Below the pieces are notes generated by a model. That model searched no databases and was not told the origin of the DNA. It saw only the letters and a program-made list of their open reading frames with translations. Positions 8,984 through 17,651 of a stretch of DNA of 64,000 bases are shown one piece after another. Source of the stretch: an uncultured Fretibacterium sp. (GTDB lineage: Bacteria; Synergistota; Synergistia; Synergistales; Aminobacteriaceae); NCBI GenBank assembly GCA_947168585.1, contig CAMVMK010000002.1:48579-112578 (forward strand), read 5' to 3'. Numbering within the stretch: the stretch's first letter is position 1; each line of letters opens with the position of its first letter. A program made the translations under genes and the position numbers.

Positions 8984-8999
8984 CCTGCCGTAAGGCAGG
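8984..8999. repeat. small GC-rich palindrome between HIT gene and rpsU
   Basis: CCTGCC and GGCAGG pair around GTAA. A near copy (CTGCC-GCCA-GGCAG) sits inside the heptamer array at 9802. There is no T-run, so it is not a terminator; it may be an mRNA processing or stability element or a small mobile palindrome. Confidence 0.5.
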
Positions 9000-9029
9000 C
9001 CGAAAGAATCCGAAGGGAGGGATTTTAAC

Positions 9030-9227
9030 ATGACGACAGTAACCCGTAAGGAAGGCGAGTCTCTCGAGGATACCCTCAGAAGATTTAAGCGAGAGGTAGC
9101 AAGAGTAGGGACGCTCCGCGAAGCGCGAAAACGCGAACATTACGAGAAACCCAGCGACGCTAAAAAAATCAAACGCGCTGAGGCAGCACGTAAACGCAAG
9201 AGTATGCGCCACAGGAATCCAGGTTAA
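9030..9227 (+). CDS. rpsU: 30S ribosomal protein bS21
   Basis: The 65-residue, very basic protein matches bS21 ([15 protein letters not shown], then [13 protein letters not shown], and a Lys/Arg-rich tail). It binds near the anti-Shine-Dalgarno end of 16S rRNA in the small subunit. GGGAGGG precedes the ATG. It is followed at once by a strong terminator. Confidence 0.96.
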   Translation: MTTVTRKEGESLEDTLRRFKREVARVGTLREARKREHYEKPSDAKKIKRAEAARKRKSMRHRNPG

Positions 9228-9239
9228 TTTTATAGGAGT

Positions 9240-9288
9240 GGGGAGCAGGGAATTAAAAAAATTTTTTAGCTCCCCGCTATTTTTTATT
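9240..9288 (+). terminator. terminator after rpsU
   Basis: GGGGAGC (9240-9246) and GCTCCCC (9269-9275) form a perfect 7-bp stem whose loop contains a further A6/T6 pairing, followed by a T-rich run (ATTTTTTATTTTTC). Confidence 0.88.
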
Positions 9289-9320
9289 TTTCTATAATTT
9301 CAAAAGGAGAAAAATTTTTC

Positions 9321-9770
9321 ATGTCATTAACTCAAGATATTACACACGATTTAACGCAGGCAATGAAAGAAAGAACAGAGCCGAAACTCTCGACTCTCAG
9401 AATGTTGAAAGCAGAACTTCAAAAACTTCAGGCCGATAAAGGCAAATCCGCCGAAATTACAGACGATGATGTCTATACGGTCATCAAAAAATTAATTAAG
9501 CAGCGCAAAGACGCCGCCGAGCAGTATAAAGCCGGAGGAGCTGAAGACCGCGCAGAGTCTGAACTCGCTGAAATTAAAATCCTTGAGCCTTATCTGCCGA
9601 AACAGTTAAGCGATGAAGAAATTGACGCTTTAGTCTCTAAAGCCGCAAAAGAAATTAATGCTTCATCGCCTAAAGACATGGGAAAATTAATGAAAGCTGT
9701 TATGGCAAAAGCTAAAGGCCTTGCAGACGGTTCAAGAGTTAAAGATAAAGTCAGCGCATTTCTTAATTAG
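9321..9770 (+). CDS. GatB/YqeY domain protein
   Basis: The 149-residue protein is a full-length YqeY: an N-terminal helical part (LRMLKAELQKLQADKG, VIKKLIKQRKDAAEQYKAGG) and the C-terminal half related to the tRNA-binding tail of GatB (SSPKDMGKLMKAVMAKAKG, DGSRV). It is thought to interact with tRNA, but its function is not established. AAAGGAG lies before the ATG. It stands alone between two terminators. Confidence 0.92.
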   Translation: MSLTQDITHDLTQAMKERTEPKLSTLRMLKAELQKLQADKGKSAEITDDDVYTVIKKLIKQRKDAAEQYKAGGAEDRAESELAEIKILEPYLPKQLSDEEIDALVSKAAKEINASSPKDMGKLMKAVMAKAKGLADGSRVKDKVSAFLN

Positions 9771-9801
9771 GAATAAAAAATCACGAACATTTTAGATTTT
9801 C

Positions 9802-9846
9802 ACTCCTAACTCCCTGACTGCCGCCAGGCAGGCCTCACTCCTCACT
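9802..9846 (-). repeat. heptamer units around a GC palindrome
   Basis: CCTAACT (9805-9811) and two CCTCACT units (9833-9846) flank the palindrome CTGCC-GCCA-GGCAG. The organisation, heptamers plus palindrome, recurs at 12113-12194. Confidence 0.7.
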
Positions 9847-9867
9847 AAAATTAAAAGGTAAGTTCCG

Positions 9868-9903
9868 TGCCGGGGTCTTTTGAAATTCCCCGGCGCTTTT
9901 TTC
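9868..9903 (+). terminator. terminator after yqeY
   Basis: GCCGGGG (9869-9875) and CCCCGGC (9888-9894) form a perfect stem followed by GCTTTTTTC. Confidence 0.9.
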
Positions 9904-10000
9904 ACTGAAAAGTATGAGAAAAGATATTGTTTCTACGTGGACAATATATATTTGAATTGCATTGCGCGGAATTATATACGGCAAATTAAAATCTGTCAAA

Positions 10001-11257
10001 TCACTTAGAAAAATCTAAGTCATTTTCTAATTCATTTATCGTTATATTCTGCGGTTCGATTTTCGTAACTTTCAAAACATAATCGTTAGAAACAAATTCA
10101 GTTTTCACCGGCAAAGTTACAGGAGCCATAAAAATATTTGTCATGTCGGCGTATGCTTTGATATTAATATTTTCGCGTGAAATTTTTGAAATTACTGACG
10201 GTCTGCCCTCAATCGTTATAGAAACATTCGGAGGATTAGCCTCCCAAGTCTGCAGAGGGTCAACGTTGCGGAGTTCGACAGGAATATTAGTCAATAAAGT
10301 TTCGGCGCGTGTCTCACTTAACTGCAGGCTGACTTTAACTGAAGAATTATTGACGAGTGAAACTCCCTCAATTTCCGGCTGTCGTAAGGGCACGACTATA
10401 GATTGATTTTCATTTTCAGTGGCTGACGAAATATCTATAAGTTCAGTGTCAATAGCTTCGATTTTTGCTAAATCCTCACGATTTCCCTCAATTTGAATTT
10501 CAGACGGCTCTGTAGTAACGGAACGGATTTCGTAATCGTCATCAAGTTTTCCGGTTAATCTTACGTTCACGGGGACTCTTTTGCGGGGAAGACCGCGAAC
10601 TAAATTTCCATGAAAACGGACTTGAGCAGGCTCAACGGTTACATTTCCCTCAAAGGCTTCAGACTGCGAAAATTTCACGGCCATTAAACGCTCTCCGCCC
10701 TCTTGTAATTCTTCGATTGTCGGAGTTATACGGACTGAGCCGATTTTAACAACGTCATCTTCTGCGCCCCTGATGCCGACTTCCTTAGGGATTATTTCAA
10801 CGCCCTCGATATAATGACCTTCCGGAATATTTTGCGGCAAAACTGTTTCGACAGTCATTAAACGCGTAACCTGCCGGACTAAATCTAAAGTTGCCTGCGA
10901 CGGAAAACACGAAACTAAATATATATTAATAGGCAGATCTACGTTTATATTAGCGGTGTAACGTTTCCCTGGTGCTAAATTTCGGGCATCGACATAAGCC
11001 TTTACGGAATTATAGTCAAGGTGCATGATTGCTTCTTCAGGGCCTCGAATTTCAATATCGACTTCGGAAAGACGGCCGCGAACTATAGTCTGCGCATCAA
11101 GTCCGCGATATTCAATAGGGCATGAAAACTGCCGCGTTATATATTCGCTTTCTTCAATGCCGGTAACGTAAATCCACATTCCGAGAGCAAGAAAAATCGA
11201 AAGAGCCCATAAAGTCCAAGACGATGCTAAAATTTTATCGAAATTAAAATTTTTCAA
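10001..11257 (-). CDS. cdaR: YbbR-domain protein, likely regulator of the diadenylate cyclase
   Basis: A single membrane helix (about residues 12-30, SSWTLWALSIFLALGMWIYV) anchors an external part made of about four YbbR beta-rich repeats, with recurring segments such as EVDIEIRGPEE and RVPVNVRLTG. In Firmicutes CdaR binds and regulates the membrane-bound cyclase CdaA. The start overlaps the end of cdaA by 4 bases, the standard translational coupling of this pair. The length of 418 residues is normal. No glmM follows, unlike the Bacillus cluster. Confidence 0.9.
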   Translation of the reverse strand: MKNFNFDKILASSWTLWALSIFLALGMWIYVTGIEESEYITRQFSCPIEYRGLDAQTIVRGRLSEVDIEIRGPEEAIMHLDYNSVKAYVDARNLAPGKRYTANINVDLPINIYLVSCFPSQATLDLVRQVTRLMTVETVLPQNIPEGHYIEGVEIIPKEVGIRGAEDDVVKIGSVRITPTIEELQEGGERLMAVKFSQSEAFEGNVTVEPAQVRFHGNLVRGLPRKRVPVNVRLTGKLDDDYEIRSVTTEPSEIQIEGNREDLAKIEAIDTELIDISSATENENQSIVVPLRQPEIEGVSLVNNSSVKVSLQLSETRAETLLTNIPVELRNVDPLQTWEANPPNVSITIEGRPSVISKISRENINIKAYADMTNIFMAPVTLPVKTEFVSNDYVLKVTKIEPQNITINELENDLDFSK

Positions 11258-12099
11258 TTTACAAGACCTCCTGTTCTGTCAGGGTCTGTTATATCAGGAT
11301 TTGTCCAGAAAAGTTTTTTAAGTTTTTCAAAACGGTCTTTCCAGCTTGAAACAGTTTTTTCACCGACGAAATAATACATTAAATTTTTTTCAACTTGAAA
11401 ATCTTTAATATTTTTGTCGAGCCTCCCGGAAGCTGCTAAAGAAATTTCTCCGCGTTCTTCTGAAACTATAAAGACAAGAGCGTCAGTTTTCTGCGTAACT
11501 CCGAGTGCCGCTCTGTGCCGCGTTCCGTACCAGCGCGAAATTTCAGGAGCGTCAGCTAAAGGAAGATAACAGCCCGCCGCGATAATTTTGTAACGGTCAA
11601 GAACTATTGCGCCGTCATGCAGAGGATTACCGACCCAAAATATAGTCTCGATTAATTCCTGCGTTATATTCGCGTTTAATTGAATTGCCGTGTCTGTGTA
11701 TTCACCGAGAGGATCATCACGCTGAAGAACAATTAACGCGCCGATTTTATTAGCCTTGAGATACTGCAGGGCTTTAGAAATTTGATTTACGCGGACTTCA
11801 GCTTCGTCCGTCGAGATTTTACGCTTATAAAAACGTCCGCGCCCAAGTTCAACTAACATTTTTCTAAGTTCAGGCTGAAAGACAATCGGCACAGCTAAAC
11901 TCAAAGCAACAAGCGAACTTCCTAAGAACCACGAAAGCAAACGGAATCTGAACATCGCCGCGAGCCACCATAAAAGCGCAAGAATTAAAACGCCCTTGAC
12001 TAACTGCAAAGCCTGCGTTCCGACAAGAACAACGAGTATTCTATAAATTATTAATGAAACAATCGCAATGTCTATTAAACTTCTTATATTCGTCCACAT
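11254..12099 (-). CDS. cdaA: diadenylate cyclase CdaA
   Basis: Three N-terminal membrane segments (about residues 8-75) precede a DisA_N cyclase domain with both catalytic motifs, LHDGAIVL and RHRAALG. The enzyme makes c-di-AMP from two ATP at the inner face of the membrane; c-di-AMP controls K+ and osmolyte transport and envelope homeostasis. 281 residues is usual for the family. The gene lies upstream of cdaR in one transcript. Its ribosome-binding site is weak. A heptamer array and palindrome fill the gap to pyk. Confidence 0.95.
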   Translation of the reverse strand: MWTNIRSLIDIAIVSLIIYRILVVLVGTQALQLVKGVLILALLWWLAAMFRFRLLSWFLGSSLVALSLAVPIVFQPELRKMLVELGRGRFYKRKISTDEAEVRVNQISKALQYLKANKIGALIVLQRDDPLGEYTDTAIQLNANITQELIETIFWVGNPLHDGAIVLDRYKIIAAGCYLPLADAPEISRWYGTRHRAALGVTQKTDALVFIVSEERGEISLAASGRLDKNIKDFQVEKNLMYYFVGEKTVSSWKDRFEKLKKLFWTNPDITDPDRTGGLVN

Positions 12100-12112
12100 C
12101 TTTATTTTTTAT

Positions 12113-12194
12113 GGTGAGGGGTTAGGAATTTTTTTTAACTTCTAACGCCCGCCATTAGCGGGGAGGCCTAACTCCTCACTCCTAATCCTAACTA
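12113..12194. repeat. inverted heptamer arrays around a GC palindrome
   Basis: GGTGAGG, GGTTAGG (12113-12126) face CCTAACT, CCTCACT, CCTAATC, CCTAACT (12167-12194). Because they are inverted they can pair into a long stem, with an inner CCCGC-taatg-GCGGG-type hairpin. The right array ends at the pyk stop codon (12192-12194). The whole may work as a terminator or RNA-stability element between pyk and cdaA. Confidence 0.65.
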
Positions 12195-13961
12195 AACTAC
12201 AAGCCTTACGACTCCGCGATAGACAAGACCGCGTGTTCCGTCAACCGAAACTACATCATCGTCCATCAAAGTTGAAAAAGCGTCCGCAACTCCGACAATG
12301 CAAGGCAGGTTATAGTCCATTGCAAGAGCGTTGCCCTCCGAGAATAATAATCCGCTTTCAAATAAAACCGCTCCGACTTTATCGAGTACGGGTCTGTAAT
12401 CTTCGCTTAACTGCCTCACGACTAAAATACAGCCTGGTGTAACTTTTTCGATAGCTTCTTCCGGCGTTCTCGCTATGCAGACTTTTCCGACAGCGTTGCG
12501 GGCAGAAAGCGGCGTTCCTGATAATAAAATTGTTCCTGTCGTTAAAACTTCTACAACGTTAGTTGAACCCGGACGGCCTACAGGAACTCCGGCAGTTATT
12601 ACGACAAGTTCGCCTTCGGGCAGTAATTTTTGATGAACGCATGTAGTTATAGCTTCACGGGCAGCAACGTTAATATCCGACATTTCTGAAAGTCTTACAG
12701 GCTGGACTCCCCACCATAAAGCAAGCTCGCGCCAAGTCTGCTGGCTCGGAGTAACGCCTAAGATAGGACATTCGGGGCGGTGTTTGCTTATCATTTTTGC
12801 TGTGAGTCCGCTGCGGCTTAAAGAAATTATCGCAGGTGCTTTTATTTGTTTCGCTATTAAGACTGCTGCTCCGCTGACTGCGTCCGGGACAGGGATACCC
12901 TCAAGTTCAACGGGATTTTGCTCGTTGTTTTTATGATTGCCCCAAAGTCCTAATTCTTTTTCGGCACGGTCAACGATTCTTCTCATTGTAGCAACGGCCT
13001 GAACGGGATAACTTCCTGAAGCAGTTTCGCCTGAAAGCATAACAGCGTCCGTACCGTCAAGAACTGCGTTAGAGACATCGCTTGCTTCGGCTCTCGTAGG
13101 TCGCGGATTTCTAATCATCGAGTCTAACATTTGAGTAGCAACGATTACGACTTTACCGCGAACGCGGCACATCTCAATAATTTTTTTCTGGACTAAAGGC
13201 ACGTCTTCCGTAGCAATTTCAACGCCTAAATCTCCTCTCGCTACCATAACGCCGTCAACAACGTCAACGATTTCTTCAATATTTTGAACGGCCTGACGGG
13301 TCTCGATTTTTGCAAGAATTTTCATATTTCCGCCGTAACTTTGAATGAGCCTTCTAACGTCTTTAATATCTTGAGCAGTTTTTACGAACGAGACCGCTAA
13401 ATATTCCATGCCGTGCTGAATGCCCCAAGCTATGTCTTCTTTGTCTTTTTCTGAAAGAGCCGGAAGAGTTATATCAGAGCCGGGCAGATTTATTCCTTTA
13501 GTGTTTCGCAGCGAGCCTCCTACTATGACTTTGCAGTGAACATCATCGCCGTGAATTTTCTCGACTTCAAGATTTAATGTTCCGTCATCAATATAAATAT
13601 TTTGTCCTGGTTCGACTTCGTGAGCCAATAATTTATAATTCACCCAAATTTTTTCGGGCGTTCCTTCAAAGGCCTGTTCGCATGAAGATAAAATAATTTT
13701 GTCGCCCTGATTCAAAAATATTTCGCCGTCTTTAACGTGGCCTGTTCTAATTTCCGGGCCTTTAGTGTCAAGTAAAGCGGCCAAGGGCTTTTTAGTTGAG
13801 CGTTCGACTCTTCGGATTAATTTTAATTTTTTCTCGTGTCCTTCGTAGTCGCCGTGAGAAAAATTTAATCTTGCGACATTCATTCCGGCTTCGGCCATAG
13901 CTTTTAGAGTTTCAAAATTATCGCTTGCCGGCCCTATGGTGCAGACGATTTTTACAAACAT
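12192..13961 (-). CDS. pyk: pyruvate kinase with C-terminal PEP-utiliser-like domain
   Basis: Residues 1-475 are a complete pyruvate kinase: VCTIGPAS at the start, ARLNFSHG, LDTKGPEIR, the catalytic KIE (ILAKIETR), VARGDLGVE and the TQMLDSM / RPTRAEASDV region. It converts PEP and ADP to pyruvate and ATP. Residues about 490-589 form the extra C-terminal domain seen in Bacillus-type enzymes, related to the phospho-His domain of PEP synthase. Here the place of the phospho-histidine (usually within GGxTSHAA) reads GLLFSEGNALAM, so the His is missing and the domain cannot carry phosphate in the usual way. The stop codon lies in a heptamer array. Confidence 0.95.
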   Translation of the reverse strand: MFVKIVCTIGPASDNFETLKAMAEAGMNVARLNFSHGDYEGHEKKLKLIRRVERSTKKPLAALLDTKGPEIRTGHVKDGEIFLNQGDKIILSSCEQAFEGTPEKIWVNYKLLAHEVEPGQNIYIDDGTLNLEVEKIHGDDVHCKVIVGGSLRNTKGINLPGSDITLPALSEKDKEDIAWGIQHGMEYLAVSFVKTAQDIKDVRRLIQSYGGNMKILAKIETRQAVQNIEEIVDVVDGVMVARGDLGVEIATEDVPLVQKKIIEMCRVRGKVVIVATQMLDSMIRNPRPTRAEASDVSNAVLDGTDAVMLSGETASGSYPVQAVATMRRIVDRAEKELGLWGNHKNNEQNPVELEGIPVPDAVSGAAVLIAKQIKAPAIISLSRSGLTAKMISKHRPECPILGVTPSQQTWRELALWWGVQPVRLSEMSDINVAAREAITTCVHQKLLPEGELVVITAGVPVGRPGSTNVVEVLTTGTILLSGTPLSARNAVGKVCIARTPEEAIEKVTPGCILVVRQLSEDYRPVLDKVGAVLFESGLLFSEGNALAMDYNLPCIVGVADAFSTLMDDDVVSVDGTRGLVYRGVVRLVV

Positions 13962-14004
13962 GATTTTTTACCCCCCGTGATGAAAATTTTGAATTTTTGA
14001 TTAG

Positions 14005-14012
14005 ATTATACA
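14005..14012 (-). promoter_or_regulatory. -10 element of pyk
   Basis: TATAAT is read on the minus strand (14010-14005), preceded directly by TG, 44 bases before the pyk ATG. The region where a -35 should be is occupied by a five-unit heptamer array. Confidence 0.5.
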
Positions 14013-14023
14013 GGAAAAAAGGC

Positions 14024-14058
14024 AAGTAGGAATTAGGAATTAGGAAGTAGGAAGTAAA
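14024..14058 (+). repeat. heptamer array, 5 units, in the pyk promoter region
   Basis: AAGTAGG, AATTAGG, AATTAGG, AAGTAGG, AAGTAAA follow the same AAAGGC flank as the array at 8471. The array covers the expected -35 position of the pyk promoter. Confidence 0.8.
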
Positions 14059-14117
14059 AAACTTTGCGCGTGCTTAAAATTTTATTTTCAAGATAAACCT
14101 AAGTGCGAGGAAAAAAA

Positions 14118-14145
14118 CCTCACCCCTCACTCCTAACCCCTAACT
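14118..14145 (-). repeat. heptamer array overlapping the 3' end of cobT
   Basis: CCTCACC, CCTCACT, CCTAACC, CCTAACT (plus strand) cover the last codons of cobT, which therefore encode EELGVRSEG at the C-terminus, apart from the first residues. Confidence 0.75.
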
Positions 14146-15166
14146 CTTCAAAGGTTTTCATGCCGTTCATTATTGCTAAAGAATTTTCTATAATCTGCAT
14201 AGCTAAAGGGCAGCCTGAGCCTTCGCCGAGCCTCATATTAAGATTTAAGAAAGGGTTTAATTTTAATTCTTCAGCCGCCGCAGAGTAAGCAGGTTCGAGA
14301 GATTTATGCGACGCGATCATAAAATCCCGGCATAAAGGATTAAATTTCGCTGCAAGCAGAGCCGCCGCTATTGATATAACTCCGTCAATGACAACAGGAA
14401 CGCGGTATAAGGCTCCGCCTAAAAAAACTCCCATCATAGCCGCAATATCGAGCCCGCCGACACAGGATAAAATTTCGAGAACGTCATCTTTATCGGGCTT
14501 ATGAAAATTCAGAGCCGCTGAAATAATTTTTTTCTTTCTCTCGAATGCCTCATCAGTAAGACCTGCGCCGCGTCCTACTAAATTTTCGTCATAATTTCCA
14601 AGTGCCGCCATGATACACGCAGCCGCAGGGGTAGTGTTAGCCATTCCGACTTCACCTGCGCCGATGATATTAAAATCTTTATTTTTATATTCACGGACTA
14701 AATCAAGACCGAAATTTATAATTTTTTCAGCCGTCTCGACAGTCATAGAACGTTCATGCAGAAAATTTTTTGTCCCATCGGGCATTAATTTATGAGTCGA
14801 GTCGATATTTTTATAATTAGAAAGATTTTTAACGCCTAAATCGAAAATTTTTAACTCTACGCCGCAGTTTCTGCAAAGTTCATTAATAGCTCCTCCCTCA
14901 CCGCCCGCGTAAAGTTTCATTAAAACTTTCGTGAAATATTGCGGAGAAGATGAAACTCCCTCCTCAAAAATTCCGTGATCCGAGCCGAATAAAAAATGAA
15001 TTTTTTTCGAGATTTTATTTTTTACTTTGCCCGTTATACCTGAAATTTGAATCGAAATTTCTTCGAGAGTTCCTAAACTTCCTTGAGGCTTCAATAATTC
15101 GTTCTGACGTTTTCGGGCGGCCTCCATAGCTTTAACATCAAGAGGCTTTATTTCAGTTTTAATCAC
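14120..15166 (-). CDS. cobT: nicotinate-nucleotide-dimethylbenzimidazole phosphoribosyltransferase
   Basis: The protein has the CobT fold signatures: [12 protein letters not shown] near the N-terminus, [41 protein letters not shown] and the C-terminal [13 protein letters not shown] with its catalytic Glu region. It activates the lower ligand of cobalamin (alpha-ribazole phosphate synthesis). I place the start at the GTG at 15166, because the first ATG (15208) would translate 14 residues of sequence that is ugd in another frame, and the GTG gives an N-terminus ([14 protein letters not shown]) matching the family. It then overlaps ugd by 8 bases, with AGGG upstream. No other cobalamin genes are near. 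Confidence 0.9.
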   Translation of the reverse strand: MIKTEIKPLDVKAMEAARKRQNELLKPQGSLGTLEEISIQISGITGKVKNKISKKIHFLFGSDHGIFEEGVSSSPQYFTKVLMKLYAGGEGGAINELCRNCGVELKIFDLGVKNLSNYKNIDSTHKLMPDGTKNFLHERSMTVETAEKIINFGLDLVREYKNKDFNIIGAGEVGMANTTPAAACIMAALGNYDENLVGRGAGLTDEAFERKKKIISAALNFHKPDKDDVLEILSCVGGLDIAAMMGVFLGGALYRVPVVIDGVISIAAALLAAKFNPLCRDFMIASHKSLEPAYSAAAEELKLNPFLNLNMRLGEGSGCPLAMQIIENSLAIMNGMKTFEELGVRSEG

Positions 15167-16391
15167 GTCTGAAAATATCCCTCGTGTAAACTTTTTCTTC
15201 AACGTCATCTAAGACTGGCTCATATCTGTTAGCAATGATAGCGTCGCAGCTTCTCTTAAATCTTTCGATGTCATTGACGATTAAAGAACCGAAGAAAGTT
15301 TCTCCGTCCGGCAGAGTCGGCTCGTAAATAATAACTGTAGCACCTTTTGCTTTAATTCTTTTCATTACTCCCTGCACTGAAGACTGCCTGAAATTATCTG
15401 AATTGGCTTTCATTGTCAAACGGTAAACTCCGATTGTAATCGGGCGTTCTTTCTCTGCGTTCCACATTGAACTGCCCGTGTAATATCCGGCTTTTTCTAA
15501 AACTCTGTCGGCGATGTGGTCTTTTCGAGTTCTGTTAGCTTCAACGATAGCTTGAATTAAATTCTCCGGAACGTCTTGGAAGTTTGCGAGCAGCTGCTTA
15601 GTATCTTTAGGAAGACAGTAACCGCCGTAACCGAACGAAGGATTATTATAATTGTCGCCGATTCGTGGGTCTAAGCAAACGCCTTTAATGATGCTTTGAG
15701 TGTCTAAATTTTTTAATTCGGCGTAAGTATCAAGTTCGTTGAAGTAAGAAACTCTCAAAGCTAAATAAGTATTTGCAAAAAGTTTTACGGCTTCAGCTTC
15801 TGTTAAGCCCATGATTAAGACGGGAATATCTTTTTTTTCGGCGGACTGAACTAAAAGATTTGCGAAAGTTTCAGCTTTTCCGCGTGAAATTTCATCGCAC
15901 CCCACGATTATACGGCTCGGATATAAATTATCGTAAAGGGCTTTTGACTCTCGTAAAAATTCCGGGCTGAATAAAATTCTGTCGGTCTTAAATTTTTCGC
16001 GGACTTTTTCAGTGTAACCGACGGGGATAGTGCTTTTAATTACTATCGTTGCGTTTTGAGAAGATTCCAAAACTAATTTTATAACGGCCTCGACAGCAGA
16101 ACAATCAAAGAAATTTTTTTGAGGGTCATAATTTGTCGGAGCTGCTACGATGACAAAATCGGCCTGCGAATATGCTTCGGCGGCTTCGGTTGTTGCTGTG
16201 AGTTTCAGACCGCGCTGTTCATGTTCGGCTAAAAATTTTTCGATATATTCATCTTGAATAGGACTGCGCCAATTTTTTAATAACTTAACTTTTTCGGGCA
16301 GAATGTCGACGGCTGTAACTTCGTTATTTTGAGAGAGAAGAACAGCGAGACTTAAACCTACATAACCTGTACCTGCTACGGCAATTTTCAT
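15159..16391 (-). CDS. ugd: UDP-glucose 6-dehydrogenase family nucleotide-sugar dehydrogenase
   Basis: The N-terminal Rossmann motif [13 protein letters not shown], the central helix and the catalytic cysteine motif [13 protein letters not shown] are present; APTNYDP and FSPEFLRES are also typical. Its 410 residues fit the short bacterial Ugd group. It oxidises UDP-glucose to UDP-glucuronate with two NAD+, feeding capsule or LPS sugars. AAAGGA precedes the ATG. It is co-transcribed with cobT, an unusual pairing. Confidence 0.93.
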   Translation of the reverse strand: MKIAVAGTGYVGLSLAVLLSQNNEVTAVDILPEKVKLLKNWRSPIQDEYIEKFLAEHEQRGLKLTATTEAAEAYSQADFVIVAAPTNYDPQKNFFDCSAVEAVIKLVLESSQNATIVIKSTIPVGYTEKVREKFKTDRILFSPEFLRESKALYDNLYPSRIIVGCDEISRGKAETFANLLVQSAEKKDIPVLIMGLTEAEAVKLFANTYLALRVSYFNELDTYAELKNLDTQSIIKGVCLDPRIGDNYNNPSFGYGGYCLPKDTKQLLANFQDVPENLIQAIVEANRTRKDHIADRVLEKAGYYTGSSMWNAEKERPITIGVYRLTMKANSDNFRQSSVQGVMKRIKAKGATVIIYEPTLPDGETFFGSLIVNDIERFKRSCDAIIANRYEPVLDDVEEKVYTRDIFRRD

Positions 16392-16427
16392 TTTTATTTT
16401 TTCCTTTGCATATTATTATGATAAAAT

Positions 16428-16595
16428 AAGAGCAGCGGTGAGGAAGTTAGCTAACCCTTAGAAAAGAACCGCGTTTAACCCAAAAAACTAACGGGTGAAC
16501 CAGTCTATTAACAACAAGACTGTTCGCACGATCCAAAATATAGCAGCGGCAAGAATGTCAATTCGGGAAAATGGACTTCGCCGCTGTTTCTTTTT
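16428..16595 (+). ncRNA. possible structured RNA with terminator (unknown family)
   Basis: Downstream of a TATGAT-type -10 (16417-16422), the plus strand holds a hairpin GAAC-c-AGTCT/AGACT-GTTC (16497-16525) and a terminator-like hairpin in which CAGCGGCAAG (16544-16553) pairs with CTT-c-GCCGCTG (16576-16586), followed by TTTCTTTTT. The 5' end repeats CAGCGG (16433-16438) and could pair with the same 3' arm, giving either a closed 5'-3' stem or an alternative to the terminator. I do not recognise it as 6S, SRP, tmRNA or RNase P RNA. It overlaps the small minus-strand frame at 16488-16610, so one of the two may be fortuitous. Confidence 0.35.
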
Positions 16596-16610
16596 GGTTT
16601 TACCGGCCAT
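16488..16610 (-). CDS. possible 40-residue single-span membrane peptide
   Basis: An ATG at 16610 is preceded by GAGGTG at an ideal 8-base distance. The frame encodes 40 residues: a Lys/Arg-rich N-terminus (KTKKKQRR), a hydrophobic helix (about residues 19-37, containing LAAAIFWIVRTVLLL) and a TAG stop. Positive N-terminus followed by one helix suggests an inner-membrane micropeptide. It lies upstream of ugd on the same strand, 97 bases away. I know no family. The competing reading is a structured RNA on the other strand. Confidence 0.45.
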   Translation of the reverse strand: MAGKTKKKQRRSPFSRIDILAAAIFWIVRTVLLLIDWFTR

Positions 16611-16611
16611 G

Positions 16612-16705
16612 ACGCTTTCACCTCAATTCCGCAGAGGCTGCTCCCCGTGTGAATGACGAGCCCTGCTTCCCGTCTGGGACTCCCTCGTGAGTAATATTAT
16701 ATAAT
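16612..16705 (-). promoter_or_regulatory. divergent AT-rich promoter and structured leader of the small peptide frame
   Basis: Overlapping TATAAT hexamers lie on both strands (16697-16702 minus, 16700-16705 plus), serving the leader of the small frame and xth. On the minus strand the leader contains ACGAG (16686-16690) pairing with CTCGT about 25 bases later, enclosing TCCC-AGAC-GGGA. The AGCAG that follows recalls the SRP apical loop, but the invariant GGAA tetraloop sequence is absent. Confidence 0.35.
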
Positions 16706-16744
16706 CCTGAGTGAAATTTTTGAAACTGGAGAGAAAAATTTTTC

Positions 16745-17518
16745 ATGTTAATCGCAACTTTTAATGTAAATTCCGTGCGCAGCCGTCTGCCGATTTTAGA
16801 ACGCTGGCTTAAAGAAGTTGAGCCGGATTTCTTGTTCATGCAGGAAACAAAAACTCAGGATGAATTTTTTCCCGAAGAATTTTTCAGTGAGTTGGGCTAC
16901 AAAAGTTTTTATCGAGGCCAAAAAAGTTATAACGGCGTTGCAGTAATTTTCAAAAAAAATTTCAAGGACATAAAAATTAATTCCGGCTTCAATGACGATG
17001 ATAAAGAAAATAATTTTGATACCCGAGTTATGACGCTTGAATATAAAGACTTAAAAATTTTGAATACTTACGTCCCTCAAGGGAAAGACATGAAGCACCC
17101 GGATTTTGAGGTCAAGAAAAAATTTTTAGCGCGTGTAAAAAATATAATTGAAGCTAATAGAGATAAAAATTTTTTGTGGCTCGGAGATTTGAACGTTGCC
17201 CCTGAGGATATTGACGTAACTAACGCGGAAAGGAAACGCGATCATGTCTGTGTCTGTGAGGAAATCCGAAAAGTTTTTCGGGATACAAAATTAAATTTAG
17301 TTGACGTGTTGCGAAAATTTAATAAAAATTCTGATGTTTTTACTTTTTATGATTACCGGGTTCCTAATGCCTTAGCAAGAAAAATAGGCTGGCGTATAGA
17401 TCACATGTTAGCGACAGAAAATTTAGCTTCAAAAGCTGTAAACTGCTATCCTGACGTAAGACCGCGAACTTGGGAAAAACCTTCGGATCATGCGCCGCTG
17501 ATTTTAGAAATTTTATAG
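16745..17518 (+). CDS. xth: exodeoxyribonuclease III
   Basis: The 257-residue protein is a full-length ExoIII/AP endonuclease: TFNVNSVRSRLP, FMQETKTQ with the metal-binding Glu, WLGDLNVAPEDIDV, and the C-terminal SDHAPLILEI with the catalytic Asp-His. It repairs abasic sites and 3' blocks in DNA. GGAGAG lies before the ATG, and TATAAT at 16700-16705 is its likely -10. A terminator follows. Confidence 0.95.
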   Translation: MLIATFNVNSVRSRLPILERWLKEVEPDFLFMQETKTQDEFFPEEFFSELGYKSFYRGQKSYNGVAVIFKKNFKDIKINSGFNDDDKENNFDTRVMTLEYKDLKILNTYVPQGKDMKHPDFEVKKKFLARVKNIIEANRDKNFLWLGDLNVAPEDIDVTNAERKRDHVCVCEEIRKVFRDTKLNLVDVLRKFNKNSDVFTFYDYRVPNALARKIGWRIDHMLATENLASKAVNCYPDVRPRTWEKPSDHAPLILEIL

Positions 17519-17554
17519 CTTAAATTATAATTTTATGCTAAAATAATTTGTTCA

Positions 17555-17590
17555 AAATTTCCGGTAAAAATCCGGAATTTTTATTTTACA
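17555..17590 (+). terminator. terminator after xth
   Basis: TTCCGG (17558-17563 region) pairs with CCGGAA around TAAAAAT, followed by a long T-rich run (TTTTTATTTT). Confidence 0.8.
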
Positions 17591-17651
17591 ACTACTTTTA
17601 CAACTACAAAAAAACGTTTTGCATTTAATGGACATCAAAACTTGCAGACTT

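Noticed and set aside
16612..16690. SRP RNA-like apical hairpin (TCCC-AGAC-GGGA then AGCAG)
   Set aside because: The nearly invariant GGAA loop and the flanking GGTCAGG/GCAGCC bases of SRP RNA are missing, and no long closing helix is visible.
16618..16839. Minus-strand frame of 73 codons over the xth start
   Set aside because: It overlaps the divergent promoter and the 5' end of a certain gene, has no ribosome-binding site and no recognisable protein features.
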